Made by a program: the position numbers and the translations under genes. The notes under the pieces were generated by a model that was not told the DNA's origin, searched no databases, and worked only from the letters and a program-made list of their open reading frames with translations. 64,000 bases of DNA from Afipia carboxidovorans OM5 (GTDB lineage: Bacteria > Pseudomonadota > Alphaproteobacteria > Rhizobiales > Xanthobacteraceae), in NCBI RefSeq assembly GCF_000218565.1, contig NC_015689.1:1-64000 (forward strand), given 5' to 3'. Shown here in pieces: positions 45,681-54,007 of this stretch. The first letter of the stretch is position 1, and each line of letters opens with the position of its first letter.

Positions 45681-46688
45681 GTGTCAGTGAAAGTCGCCAT
45701 CAATGGTTTTGGGCGGATCGGCCGCAATGTGCTTCGCGCGATTGTCGAATCCGGCCGTGACGACATCGAAGTCGTTGCCATCAACGATCTCGGTTCGGTT
45801 CAGGCCAACGCGCATCTGCTGCGCTACGACTCCATCCATGGCCGTTTCCCGCATGAAGTGAAGATTTCCGGCGACACCATCGATGTCGGCCGTGGTCCGA
45901 TCCGCGTGACGGCGGAAAAAGACCCGGCGGCGCTGCCGCATGCCGCGATGGGCGTCGATGTCGCGCTCGAATGCACGGGGATCTTCACCACGCGCGAGAA
46001 GGCCGCGGCGCATCTGAAGGCAGGTGCCAGGCGCGTGATCGTCTCGGCTCCGGCCGATGGCGCCGACATGACCGTTGTCTACGGCGTCAATCATCAGAAG
46101 CTCAACAAGGATCACGTGGTGATCTCCAACGCATCCTGCACCACCAACTGCCTGGCGCCGGTTGCCAAGGTTCTGAACGACGCGGTCGGAATCGAGCGCG
46201 GCTTCATGACGACGATCCATTCGTATACGGGCGATCAGCCGACACTCGACACCATGCACAAGGACCTCTATCGCGCGCGCGCGGCGTCGATGTCGATGAT
46301 CCCGACATCGACCGGGGCGGCGAAGGCGGTCGGTCTCGTCCTGCCTGAGCTCAATGGAAAGCTCGATGGCGTCGCCATCCGCGTGCCGACCCCGAATGTG
46401 TCGGTCGTCGATTTTAAATTCATCGCCAAGAAGAATACGTCGGTTGAGGAAATCAATGAAGCGATCAGTAAGGCGTCCGGCGGGGCGTTGAAGGGAATTC
46501 TCGGCGCTACGCACGAACAAAACGTGTCGAGCGATTTCAACCACGATCCGCATTCCTCGATCTTCCATATGGATCAGACCAAGGTGATCGACGGAAATTT
46601 CGTTCGCATCCTTACCTGGTACGACAATGAGTGGGGCTTCTCGAGCCGTATGAGCGATACGGCGGTGGCGCTGGGGAGGGTGATGTGA
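45681..46688 (+). CDS. cbbG: CbbG, glyceraldehyde-3-phosphate dehydrogenase
   Basis: A 335-residue phosphorylating GAPDH reducing 1,3-bisphosphoglycerate. The start is the GTG at 45681, behind AAGGGAG; from there the sequence begins with the NAD-binding VAINGFGRIGRNVLR. The catalytic Cys is in NASCTTNCLAP and WYDNEWGFSSRM lies at the end. The earlier open frame back to 45588 is read-through of cbbT sequence. Its stop overlaps the cbbK GTG start. Confidence 0.96.
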   Translation: MSVKVAINGFGRIGRNVLRAIVESGRDDIEVVAINDLGSVQANAHLLRYDSIHGRFPHEVKISGDTIDVGRGPIRVTAEKDPAALPHAAMGVDVALECTGIFTTREKAAAHLKAGARRVIVSAPADGADMTVVYGVNHQKLNKDHVVISNASCTTNCLAPVAKVLNDAVGIERGFMTTIHSYTGDQPTLDTMHKDLYRARAASMSMIPTSTGAAKAVGLVLPELNGKLDGVAIRVPTPNVSVVDFKFIAKKNTSVEEINEAISKASGGALKGILGATHEQNVSSDFNHDPHSSIFHMDQTKVIDGNFVRILTWYDNEWGFSSRMSDTAVALGRVM

Positions 46689-47893
46689 GCGGAGCATTGC
46701 GTGTCCTCGACGACGTCGAAGTTGCTGGCAAGCGAGTCATCGTGCGTGCCGACCTCAACGTTCCGATGCGGAACGGCGAGGTGGCGGATGACATGCGGGT
46801 CAGACACGCAGCGGCTACGCTTTCCGAGCTGGCGAACAGAAATGCAATCGTGATCGTGCTGTCTCATTTCGAGCGGCCGCGCGGCAAGGTGGTGCCGGAC
46901 TATTCGCTCGCGCCGCTGCGGCCCGCGCTCGAAAAATCCCTGAAGCGCAGTGTTCGTTTCGTCGAGACGGATTGGCGGAATGGTGCGCCCAGGGCAGAGG
47001 TGGCGAAGGCTATTCCCGGCGATATTCTGCTGATGGAAAACACCCGTTTTCATCCGGGCGAGGAAGAGAACGATCCCGAATTCTCCCGAACGCTGGCGGA
47101 CCTCGGCGATATTTTCGTCAACGACGCGTTCTCGGTGTCGCACCGCGCCCATGCCTCGACTGAAGGAGTCGCGCGATTGCTGCCGTCTTTCGCCGGACGC
47201 GGCATGGAAGCGGAACTGACTGCGCTCGACCGCGCGCTCGGCAAGCCGATGCGTTCCGTGGGCGCCGTCGTCGGCGGCGCGAAAGTATCGACGAAGATCA
47301 CGGTGCTGGAAAACCTCGTCACGCGCGTCGATGAGCTGATCATCGGCGGCGGCATGGCCAATACATTTCTGTACGCGAAGGGGATCAATGTCGGCCGGTC
47401 CCTGTGCGAACCGGATTTCAAGGAGACGGTGGAGCGTATCCTGCAGCGTGCGGCGGATCATCATTGCAATATCGTGCTGCCGCGTGACGTTGTTATTGCG
47501 AAGGAGTTCGCGCCGAATGCGCCTCATGAGGTTGTCGATGTCCATGCTGTTCCCGCAGACTCGATGATCCTCGATGTCGGGCCGGAATCCGTGGCCGACA
47601 TCATGGAGCAGTTCGGGGATCTAAAAACGCTGCTGTGGAATGGCCCTGTCGGGGCTTTTGAAACCGAGCCATTCGGTCGTGGCACGTTCGCATTGGCCAG
47701 GTGTGCGGCGCGGCTGACCAAGGCCGGCAAGCTCGTCACCGTGGCCGGCGGCGGTGACACGGTCGCGGCACTCTCGGCTGCGGGCATCCAGGACGATTTC
47801 AGTTACGTGTCGACAGCAGGCGGAGCGTTTCTCGAATGGCTCGAGGGACGAGGGCTTCCGGGCGTCGATGTTCTCAAGATTTCTCACGCGTGA
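46685..47893 (+). CDS. cbbK: CbbK, phosphoglycerate kinase
   Basis: A 402-residue kinase phosphorylating the RubisCO product 3-phosphoglycerate. KRVIVRADLNVPM at the start, GGAKVSTKITVLENL and GGGMANTF in the hinge, and VAGGGDTVAAL near the end are diagnostic. The GTG start lies within the gap-gene stop (GTGA), replacing an apparent longer frame from 46631. Confidence 0.97.
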   Translation: MSGALRVLDDVEVAGKRVIVRADLNVPMRNGEVADDMRVRHAAATLSELANRNAIVIVLSHFERPRGKVVPDYSLAPLRPALEKSLKRSVRFVETDWRNGAPRAEVAKAIPGDILLMENTRFHPGEEENDPEFSRTLADLGDIFVNDAFSVSHRAHASTEGVARLLPSFAGRGMEAELTALDRALGKPMRSVGAVVGGAKVSTKITVLENLVTRVDELIIGGGMANTFLYAKGINVGRSLCEPDFKETVERILQRAADHHCNIVLPRDVVIAKEFAPNAPHEVVDVHAVPADSMILDVGPESVADIMEQFGDLKTLLWNGPVGAFETEPFGRGTFALARCAARLTKAGKLVTVAGGGDTVAALSAAGIQDDFSYVSTAGGAFLEWLEGRGLPGVDVLKISHA

Positions 47894-47905
47894 GGTAAAA
47901 AGTTC

Positions 47906-48991
47906 ATGGCACGTATCACTCTTCGACAACTTCTCGATCACGCCGCCGAACAGGGTTACGGCGTTCCTGCCTTCAATATCAACAATATGGAGCAGGGGCT
48001 TGCCATCATGGAGGCGGCGGCGAAGGTCGATGCTCCTGTGATCATGCAAGCCTCGCGCGGTGCGCGCTCCTACGCCAACGACATTATGCTGTCGAAGATG
48101 ATCGATGCGCTGGAGGAGATGTATCCAGGTATCCCGCTGTGCATGCATCAGGATCATGGCAACGAGGAAGCGACCTGCGCCACCGCCATCAAGCATGGTT
48201 TCACCTCGGTGATGATGGATGGATCGCTGGAAGCCGACGGAAAGACCGTGGCGAGCTACCGTTATAATGCCGACATCACGCGCCGGGTCGTCGATATGGC
48301 GCATTGGATCGGCGCTTCTGTCGAAGGCGAGCTCGGTGTGCTCGGATCGCTGGAGCATGGCGGCGGCGAGCAGGAAGACGGGCACGGCGTCGAGGGCACT
48401 CTCAGCCACGACCAGTTGCTCACCGACCCGGATCAGGCCGTCGATTTCGTGCGCGAGACCAAGGTCGATGCGCTGGCGATCGCGATGGGAACGTCGCACG
48501 GCGCCTACAAATTCTCCCGCAAGCCGGACGGCGACATCCTTGCGATGAATGTCGTCGAGGAAATCCACCGCAGGCTGCCGAACACGCATCTCGTGATGCA
48601 CGGCTCGTCGTCCGTGCCGCAACCGCTGCAGGACATGTTCAATTCTTTCGGCGGCGAGATGCCTCAGACCTGGGGCGTTCCGGTCGAGGAGATCGTGCGC
48701 GGCATCAAACACGGCGTGCGCAAGGTGAATATCGACACCGATTGCCGTCTCGCAATGGCCGCGGTGTTTCGCAAGGTCGCCACGCAGACCAAGAGCGAAT
48801 TCGACCCGCGCAAGTTCTTGAAGCCTGCGATGGACGCGATGCGCGATTTGTGCCGTGAGCGTTTCGAACAGTTCGGAACGGCAGGCCAGGCATCGAAGAT
48901 CAAAGTCATTCCGCTGGCTGAAATGGCCAAACGATACCGCGCGGGCACGTTGGATCCGCGAATTGGAGATATGGCGAGCGCCGCCGAGTGA
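47906..48991 (+). CDS. cbbA: CbbA, class II fructose-bisphosphate aldolase
   Basis: A 361-residue zinc-dependent aldolase that also condenses sedoheptulose-1,7-bisphosphate. Conserved parts are YGVPAFNINNMEQ, the metal-binding MHQDHGNEE, GELGVLGSLEHG and the C-terminal VRKVNIDTDCRLAMAA. It follows cbbK by 12 bp. A hairpin lies between it and cbbL. Confidence 0.96.
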   Translation: MARITLRQLLDHAAEQGYGVPAFNINNMEQGLAIMEAAAKVDAPVIMQASRGARSYANDIMLSKMIDALEEMYPGIPLCMHQDHGNEEATCATAIKHGFTSVMMDGSLEADGKTVASYRYNADITRRVVDMAHWIGASVEGELGVLGSLEHGGGEQEDGHGVEGTLSHDQLLTDPDQAVDFVRETKVDALAIAMGTSHGAYKFSRKPDGDILAMNVVEEIHRRLPNTHLVMHGSSSVPQPLQDMFNSFGGEMPQTWGVPVEEIVRGIKHGVRKVNIDTDCRLAMAAVFRKVATQTKSEFDPRKFLKPAMDAMRDLCRERFEQFGTAGQASKIKVIPLAEMAKRYRAGTLDPRIGDMASAAE

Positions 48992-49007
48992 AGCCTGGAG
49001 GTTAAGA

Positions 49008-49026
49008 ACCGGTGTGGCGCACCGGT
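49008..49026. promoter_or_regulatory. Hairpin between cbbA and cbbL
   Basis: ACCGGTG-TGGCG-CACCGGT forms a 7-bp stem with a 5-nt loop, 23 bp before the cbbL start and just ahead of its AAAGGAG site. It has no U tract, so it is more likely a processing or mRNA-stability element that raises cbbLS levels than a terminator. Confidence 0.5.
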
Positions 49027-49049
49027 CCGCAGACATAAAGGAGAACGAT

Positions 49050-50510
49050 ATGAACGATCAATCGATGACCATCCGCGGCAAGGACCGCTACAAGTCCGGC
49101 GTCATGGCCTACAAGAAAATGGGCTATTGGGAGCCTGACTACGTTCCCAAGGACACCGACGTGATCGCGCTGTTCCGCGTGACTCCGCAGGACGGTGTTG
49201 ATCCGATCGAGGCGGCTGCCGCGGTGGCGGGCGAATCCTCGACCGCGACTTGGACCGTGGTCTGGACCGACCGTCTGACGGCGGCGGAGAAATATCGCGC
49301 GAAGTGTTATCGCGTCGATCCGGTGCCGAATTCGCCGGGCCAGTACTTTGCCTACATCGCCTACGATCTCGATCTGTTCGAGCCCGGCTCGATCTCAAAT
49401 CTGACCGCGTCGATCATCGGCAACGTGTTCGGTTTCAAGCCGCTGAAGGGCTTGCGTCTTGAGGATATGCGTTTGCCGGTCGCCTACGTGAAGACCTTCC
49501 AGGGTCCAGCGACCGGCATCGTAGTCGAGCGCGAGCGTCTCGACAAATTCGGCCGGCCGTTGCTTGGCGCCACGGTGAAGCCGAAGCTTGGTCTCTCGGG
49601 CCGCAATTACGGCCGCGTGGTCTATGAGGCGCTCAAGGGCGGTCTCGACTTCACCAAGGACGACGAGAACATCAACTCGCAGCCCTTCATGCACTGGCGT
49701 GAGCGTTTCCTCTATTGCATGGAAGCGGTGAACCGCGCGCAAGCGGCATCCGGCGAAGTGAAGGGAACGTATCTCAACGTCACCGCGGCGACGATGGAGG
49801 ACATGTACGAGCGTGCCGAGTTCGCCAAGGAACTCGGATCCTGTATCGTCATGATCGATCTTGTGATCGGCTATACCGCCATTCAGTCGATGGCGAAGTG
49901 GGCGCGCAAGAACGACATGATCCTGCATCTGCATCGCGCGGGTCACTCGACATACACCCGCCAGAAGAACCATGGCGTGTCGTTCCGCGTCATTGCCAAG
50001 TGGATGCGTCTTGCCGGTGTCGATCACATCCATGCCGGCACCGTGGTCGGCAAGCTCGAAGGCGATCCGAACACCACGCGCGGCTACTACGATATCTGCC
50101 GCGAGGAGTTCAACCCGACGAAGCTCGAACATGGCATCTTCTTCGACCAGAACTGGGCCAGCCTCAACAAGATGATGCCGGTGGCATCCGGCGGCATCCA
50201 TGCCGGTCAGATGCATCAGCTTCTCGACTTGCTCGGCGAGGATGTGGTGTTGCAGTTCGGCGGCGGGACCATCGGCCATCCGATGGGCATCCAGGCCGGT
50301 GCGATCGCCAACCGCGTCGCGCTCGAGGCCATGATCCTGGCCCGCAACGAAGGACGTGACTACGTTGCCGAAGGTCCGGAAATTCTGGCCAAGGCGGCTG
50401 CGACCTGTACGCCGCTGAAGTCGGCGCTCGAGGTCTGGAAGGACGTGACCTTCAACTACGAATCCACCGATGCGCCGGACTTCGTTCCGACCGCGATCGC
50501 CGCTGTTTAA
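49050..50510 (+). CDS. cbbL: CbbL, RubisCO large subunit, red-type form I
   Basis: A 486-residue catalytic subunit fixing CO2 onto RuBP. TVKPKLGLSGRNYGR and the carbamylated-lysine region GLDFTKDDENINSQPF are intact, as are HLHRAGHSTYTR and the loop 6 region AGTVVGKLEGD. The N-terminus KDRYKSGVMAYKKMGYWEPDYVPKDTD is characteristic of red-type (IC/ID) enzymes. The ATG at 49050 follows AAAGGAG; the longer open frame is cbbA shadow. cbbS follows after 16 bp. Confidence 0.98.
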   Translation: MNDQSMTIRGKDRYKSGVMAYKKMGYWEPDYVPKDTDVIALFRVTPQDGVDPIEAAAAVAGESSTATWTVVWTDRLTAAEKYRAKCYRVDPVPNSPGQYFAYIAYDLDLFEPGSISNLTASIIGNVFGFKPLKGLRLEDMRLPVAYVKTFQGPATGIVVERERLDKFGRPLLGATVKPKLGLSGRNYGRVVYEALKGGLDFTKDDENINSQPFMHWRERFLYCMEAVNRAQAASGEVKGTYLNVTAATMEDMYERAEFAKELGSCIVMIDLVIGYTAIQSMAKWARKNDMILHLHRAGHSTYTRQKNHGVSFRVIAKWMRLAGVDHIHAGTVVGKLEGDPNTTRGYYDICREEFNPTKLEHGIFFDQNWASLNKMMPVASGGIHAGQMHQLLDLLGEDVVLQFGGGTIGHPMGIQAGAIANRVALEAMILARNEGRDYVAEGPEILAKAAATCTPLKSALEVWKDVTFNYESTDAPDFVPTAIAAV

Positions 50511-50526
50511 GATCGAGAGGTTTATC

Positions 50527-50952
50527 ATGCGAATTACACAAGGTTGCTTTTCCTTCCTCCCCGATCTGACCGACGAACAGATCAAGAAGCAGATCCAGTA
50601 TTGCCTCGGCAAGGATTGGGCCGTGAACATCGAATTCACGGACGATCCGCACCCGCGCAACACGTATTGGGAGATGTGGGGCCTGCCGATGTTCGATCTG
50701 CGCGATGCCGCAGGCATCATGATGGAGCTGAAGGAGTGCCGGAAGGTCTATGGAGACCGCTACATCCGGATCAATGCCTTCGACTCCAGCCATGGTTGGG
50801 AATCGGTGCGCATTTCGTTCATCGTGAACCGCCCGAAGAACGAGCCCGGCTTCCGTCTGGCACGTCAGGAGGTCGGTGGCCGTAACATGCGTTACACCAC
50901 GACGTCCTATGCGGCCGATCGCCCTGAAGGTCAGCGCTACAACGGAGCATGA
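50527..50952 (+). CDS. cbbS: CbbS, RubisCO small subunit
   Basis: A 141-residue small subunit with the start MRITQGCFSFLPDLTDEQI and the red-type C-terminal extension after the usual small-subunit core (GFRLARQEVGGRNMRYTTTSYA), which forms the beta-hairpin lining the central channel. The stop overlaps cbbX by 4 nt. Confidence 0.97.
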   Translation: MRITQGCFSFLPDLTDEQIKKQIQYCLGKDWAVNIEFTDDPHPRNTYWEMWGLPMFDLRDAAGIMMELKECRKVYGDRYIRINAFDSSHGWESVRISFIVNRPKNEPGFRLARQEVGGRNMRYTTTSYAADRPEGQRYNGA

Positions 50953-51881
50953 GCTTGTTGTCCACAGTTGAAAACACTGAGGGTAAGCCCGTCGCCGACA
51001 TCGACCTTCGCAAGGAATTCAGCGAGGTCGGTATCGGTGAGGTGCTCGAACAGCTCGATCGGGAGTTGATCGGCCTTGCGCCGGTGAAGACGCGAATCCG
51101 TGAGATTGCGGCTCTTCTCCTGATCGAGCGCATTCGTCAGCGTATGGGGCTGTCGGCGGAAACGCCGACGCTTCATATGTCGTTCACCGGAAATCCGGGC
51201 ACCGGAAAGACCACGGTGGCGCTGCGGATGGCGAACATTCTGCACAAGCTCGGCTTCGTGCGGCGCGGCCATGTGGTGTCGGTGACGCGCGATGAACTGG
51301 TCGGTCAATATATCGGCCATACCGCGCCGAAGACCAAGGAAATTCTGAAGAAGGCGATGGGCGGCGTGCTGTTCATCGACGAGGCGTATTATCTCTATCG
51401 TCCGGACAACGAACGCGACTACGGACAGGAAGCGATCGAAATCCTGTTGCAGGTCATGGAATCCCAGCGGGACGATCTCGTGGTCATTCTGGCCGGTTAT
51501 GGCGACCGGATGGACAAGTTCTTCGCCAGTAATCCAGGCTTTCGTTCGCGCGTTGCCCATCACATCGATTTTCCCGATTATGGGGACAGCGAGTTGATGT
51601 GGATCGCCGAATTGATGTTGAAGGAACAGAACTATCATTTCACGGCGGAGGCGCGGGACGCGTTCGCTCGCTATATTGAGATACGCAAGACACAGCCGTT
51701 ATTTTCGAACGCGCGCTCGATCCGTAATGCGCTCGATCGGATTCGTTTGCGTCAGGCAAATCGCCTCGTCGCCGACCTCGATCGGACCGTGACGGCGGAT
51801 GACATTCAGGCGATCGATGCGTCAGATATCCTGGCGAGCCGGGTCTTCGATAAACCGTCAACTCCTGAAGGAAAGTCCTGA
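50949..51881 (+). CDS. cbbX: CbbX, red-type RubisCO activase
   Basis: A 310-residue AAA+ ATPase that removes inhibitory sugar phosphates from red-type RubisCO by pulling on the CbbL C-terminus. Walker A SFTGNPGTGKTTVALRMA, Walker B GVLFIDEAYYLYRP and sensor region VILAGYGDRMDKFFASNPGFRSR are present. It starts inside the cbbS stop (ATGA), fitting its dependence on the same enzyme. Confidence 0.97.
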   Translation: MSLLSTVENTEGKPVADIDLRKEFSEVGIGEVLEQLDRELIGLAPVKTRIREIAALLLIERIRQRMGLSAETPTLHMSFTGNPGTGKTTVALRMANILHKLGFVRRGHVVSVTRDELVGQYIGHTAPKTKEILKKAMGGVLFIDEAYYLYRPDNERDYGQEAIEILLQVMESQRDDLVVILAGYGDRMDKFFASNPGFRSRVAHHIDFPDYGDSELMWIAELMLKEQNYHFTAEARDAFARYIEIRKTQPLFSNARSIRNALDRIRLRQANRLVADLDRTVTADDIQAIDASDILASRVFDKPSTPEGKS

Positions 51882-51885
51882 ATCG

Positions 51886-52560
51886 ATGCCACAGCCTCTT
51901 GTGATCGCTCCGTCGATTCTATCGGCCGATTTCTCCCGGCTCGGTGAGGAGGTGGAAGCCATCGATGCCGCGGGTGCGGACTGGATTCATTGCGATGTCA
52001 TGGACGGGCACTTCGTGCCCAACATCAGCTTCGGGCCTGATGTCATTAAAGCGATCCGGCCGCGCACCAAAAAAGTGTTTGACGTCCATCTCATGATCGC
52101 GCCGGTCGATCCGTATCTTGAAGCCTTCGCCAAGGCGGGTGCCGATGTGATCACGGTACACGCCGAGGCGGGACCGCATCTGGATCGGTCGCTGCAGGCG
52201 ATCCGCAATCTGGGCAAGAAAGCGGGCGCAACGATTTGTCCGGCGACGCCCGAAAATGTTCTGGCCAATGTTCTCGACCGGCTCGACCTGATTCTGGTGA
52301 TGAGCGTGAATCCCGGATTCGGAGGGCAGCAGTTCATTTCCTCGCAGCTCGACAAGATCCGGCGCATCCGTGCGATGATCGGCGAGCGGCCGATTCGGCT
52401 TGAAGTTGATGGCGGGGTAAATGTAGAAACTGCGGCGCAGGTTGCGGCTGCCGGCGCGGATACCGTGGTCGCAGGTGCTGCTGTCTTCAAAGGCGGGACA
52501 CAATCTGCCTATGCAACGAATATCGCCGCCATTCGCGCGGCCGCCGGGACGGCGAGGTGA
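51886..52560 (+). CDS. cbbE: CbbE, ribulose-phosphate 3-epimerase
   Basis: A 224-residue TIM-barrel epimerase interconverting xylulose-5- and ribulose-5-phosphate. IAPSILSADFSRL, WIHCDVMDGHFVPNISFG, FDVHLMI and VMSVNPGFGGQQF hold the metal and catalytic residues. The ATG at 51886 gives the standard length; it lies 4 bp after cbbX. The stop overlaps the cbbZ start. Confidence 0.96.
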   Translation: MPQPLVIAPSILSADFSRLGEEVEAIDAAGADWIHCDVMDGHFVPNISFGPDVIKAIRPRTKKVFDVHLMIAPVDPYLEAFAKAGADVITVHAEAGPHLDRSLQAIRNLGKKAGATICPATPENVLANVLDRLDLILVMSVNPGFGGQQFISSQLDKIRRIRAMIGERPIRLEVDGGVNVETAAQVAAAGADTVVAGAAVFKGGTQSAYATNIAAIRAAAGTAR

Positions 52561-53279
52561 TGGTGATGTCTGCTTCTCATATGTCAACGCCAAGAGGGGC
52601 CTCCTGGCCAGCGGCGGTAGTGTTCGATCTCGACGGTACGCTGGTTGATAGCGCCGGCGATATTACGACATCGCTCAATGAGCTTCTCGTGGCTCGGAAG
52701 CTCGCGCCGTTCCCCGAGGAGACGGTGCGTGATTTTGTCGGCGATGGCAGCAAGGCGCTTGTGCAGCGCGCTTTCCAAACGCGCGGCGTCATGCTCGGTG
52801 CCGACGAACTGCAAACGGCCGTTGCGACCTATGACGAGATCTATGGAATGCACCTCGTCGATCGAACCTACGTCTATGCCGGCGCCATGGATGTGATGGC
52901 CGATCTGAAATCGCGCGGCATCCGGATGGCGATCTGCACCAACAAATTCCAGGACAAGGCGGAGCGTGTCGCGGCGCACTTTGGCCTGGATAAATACGCC
53001 GAGGTGGTTGTCGGCGGCATCCCCGGGCGGCCGGGCAAGCCCTCGCCGATCATGCTGCTGGAAACGCTGGAAGCTCTGGAAATTCCGCGTGAGGATGCGG
53101 TTCTGGTCGGCGACAGCACGTTCGATGTGCAATGCGCGCGCGCGGCGGGAGTTGCAGTCATCGGAGTGACGTTTGGCTATTCGCAGACGCCGATGCGCAA
53201 ACTCGCGCCCGATGCGGTGATCGATTCTTACGCAGAATTCGCGAAAGCATGCGACAGCCTGCGGACCAAGGCTGCATGA
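52557..53279 (+). CDS. cbbZ: CbbZ, phosphoglycolate phosphatase
   Basis: About 235-240 residues of the HAD family, which removes 2-phosphoglycolate made by RubisCO oxygenation. The motif I sequence is VVFDLDGTLVDSAGDI, motif II ICTNKF, motif III Lys in RPGKPSPIML and motif IV VGDSTFDVQCARAAG. The start is ambiguous: GTG 52557, ATG 52560 and ATG 52566 are in frame within 9 nt of a GGCGAGG site, the last being best spaced. Confidence 0.93.
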   Translation: MMVMSASHMSTPRGASWPAAVVFDLDGTLVDSAGDITTSLNELLVARKLAPFPEETVRDFVGDGSKALVQRAFQTRGVMLGADELQTAVATYDEIYGMHLVDRTYVYAGAMDVMADLKSRGIRMAICTNKFQDKAERVAAHFGLDKYAEVVVGGIPGRPGKPSPIMLLETLEALEIPREDAVLVGDSTFDVQCARAAGVAVIGVTFGYSQTPMRKLAPDAVIDSYAEFAKACDSLRTKAA

Positions 53280-53962
53280 ACGGATTCAAGGCGCTGATTT
53301 TCGACGTTGATGGCACGCTGGCCGAAACCGAGGAAGTTCACCGTTGCGCCTTCAATGAATCGTTCGCTCATTTCGGGCTGGATTGGCATTGGAGCGCCGA
53401 GCTTTATGCCGAACTGCTTCTTGTGACGGGCGGCAAGGAACGGATGCGCCATTTCGCGACGATGCGGCAGCCGAAGACGGAAATTTCCGATGAGCGTCTC
53501 GCGCAGTTGCATCGATACAAGACGATACGCTTCGGCGAACTGATCGCGGCGGGTGCTTGTGCATTGCGCCCCGGCGTAGTTGACATGTTAGATGCGGCCG
53601 TTACGCAGAAACAACGTCTCGCAATAGCCACGACGACCTCCCGCGATAATGTCGATGCGCTGCTGCTGGCCACGCTGGGTCAGCGTGGCCTCGATCTGTT
53701 CGATCCGATTGTGGCGGGTGAAGATGTCGCCGACAAGAAGCCTGCGCCGGACGTTTATGTGAAGGCGCTTGCACTTCTGGGGCTGCCGGCTCGCGAATGC
53801 CTCGCGATCGAAGACTCCCGAAACGGGCTGGTCGCCGCATCATCCGCCGGAATTCCCGTGCTGGTGACACGCAGCGCCTATTTCAAACACGAGACGTTCG
53901 ACGGCGCCTATGCTGTGGTCGATAGTCTTGCGGATCTGGCAAAACAGAAAATCCAGGTCTGA
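53276..53962 (+). CDS. cbbY: CbbY, xylulose-1,5-bisphosphate phosphatase-type HAD protein
   Basis: A 228-residue HAD hydrolase of the CbbY family. Members from red-type organisms destroy xylulose-1,5-bisphosphate, a misfire inhibitor of RubisCO, and so partner with CbbX. Motif I LIFDVDGTLAETEEVHRCAFN, motif II IATTTSRDN, motif III Lys in VADKKPAPDVY and motif IV AIEDSRNGL are present. The ATG overlaps the cbbZ stop. It is the last gene of the cbb operon and converges on hoxA 45 bp away. Confidence 0.93.
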   Translation: MNGFKALIFDVDGTLAETEEVHRCAFNESFAHFGLDWHWSAELYAELLLVTGGKERMRHFATMRQPKTEISDERLAQLHRYKTIRFGELIAAGACALRPGVVDMLDAAVTQKQRLAIATTTSRDNVDALLLATLGQRGLDLFDPIVAGEDVADKKPAPDVYVKALALLGLPARECLAIEDSRNGLVAASSAGIPVLVTRSAYFKHETFDGAYAVVDSLADLAKQKIQV

Positions 53963-54007
53963 TTTTCGATATTAGCGCCTGGGTAAGTTTGATCGATCTC
54001 GCGCGTG

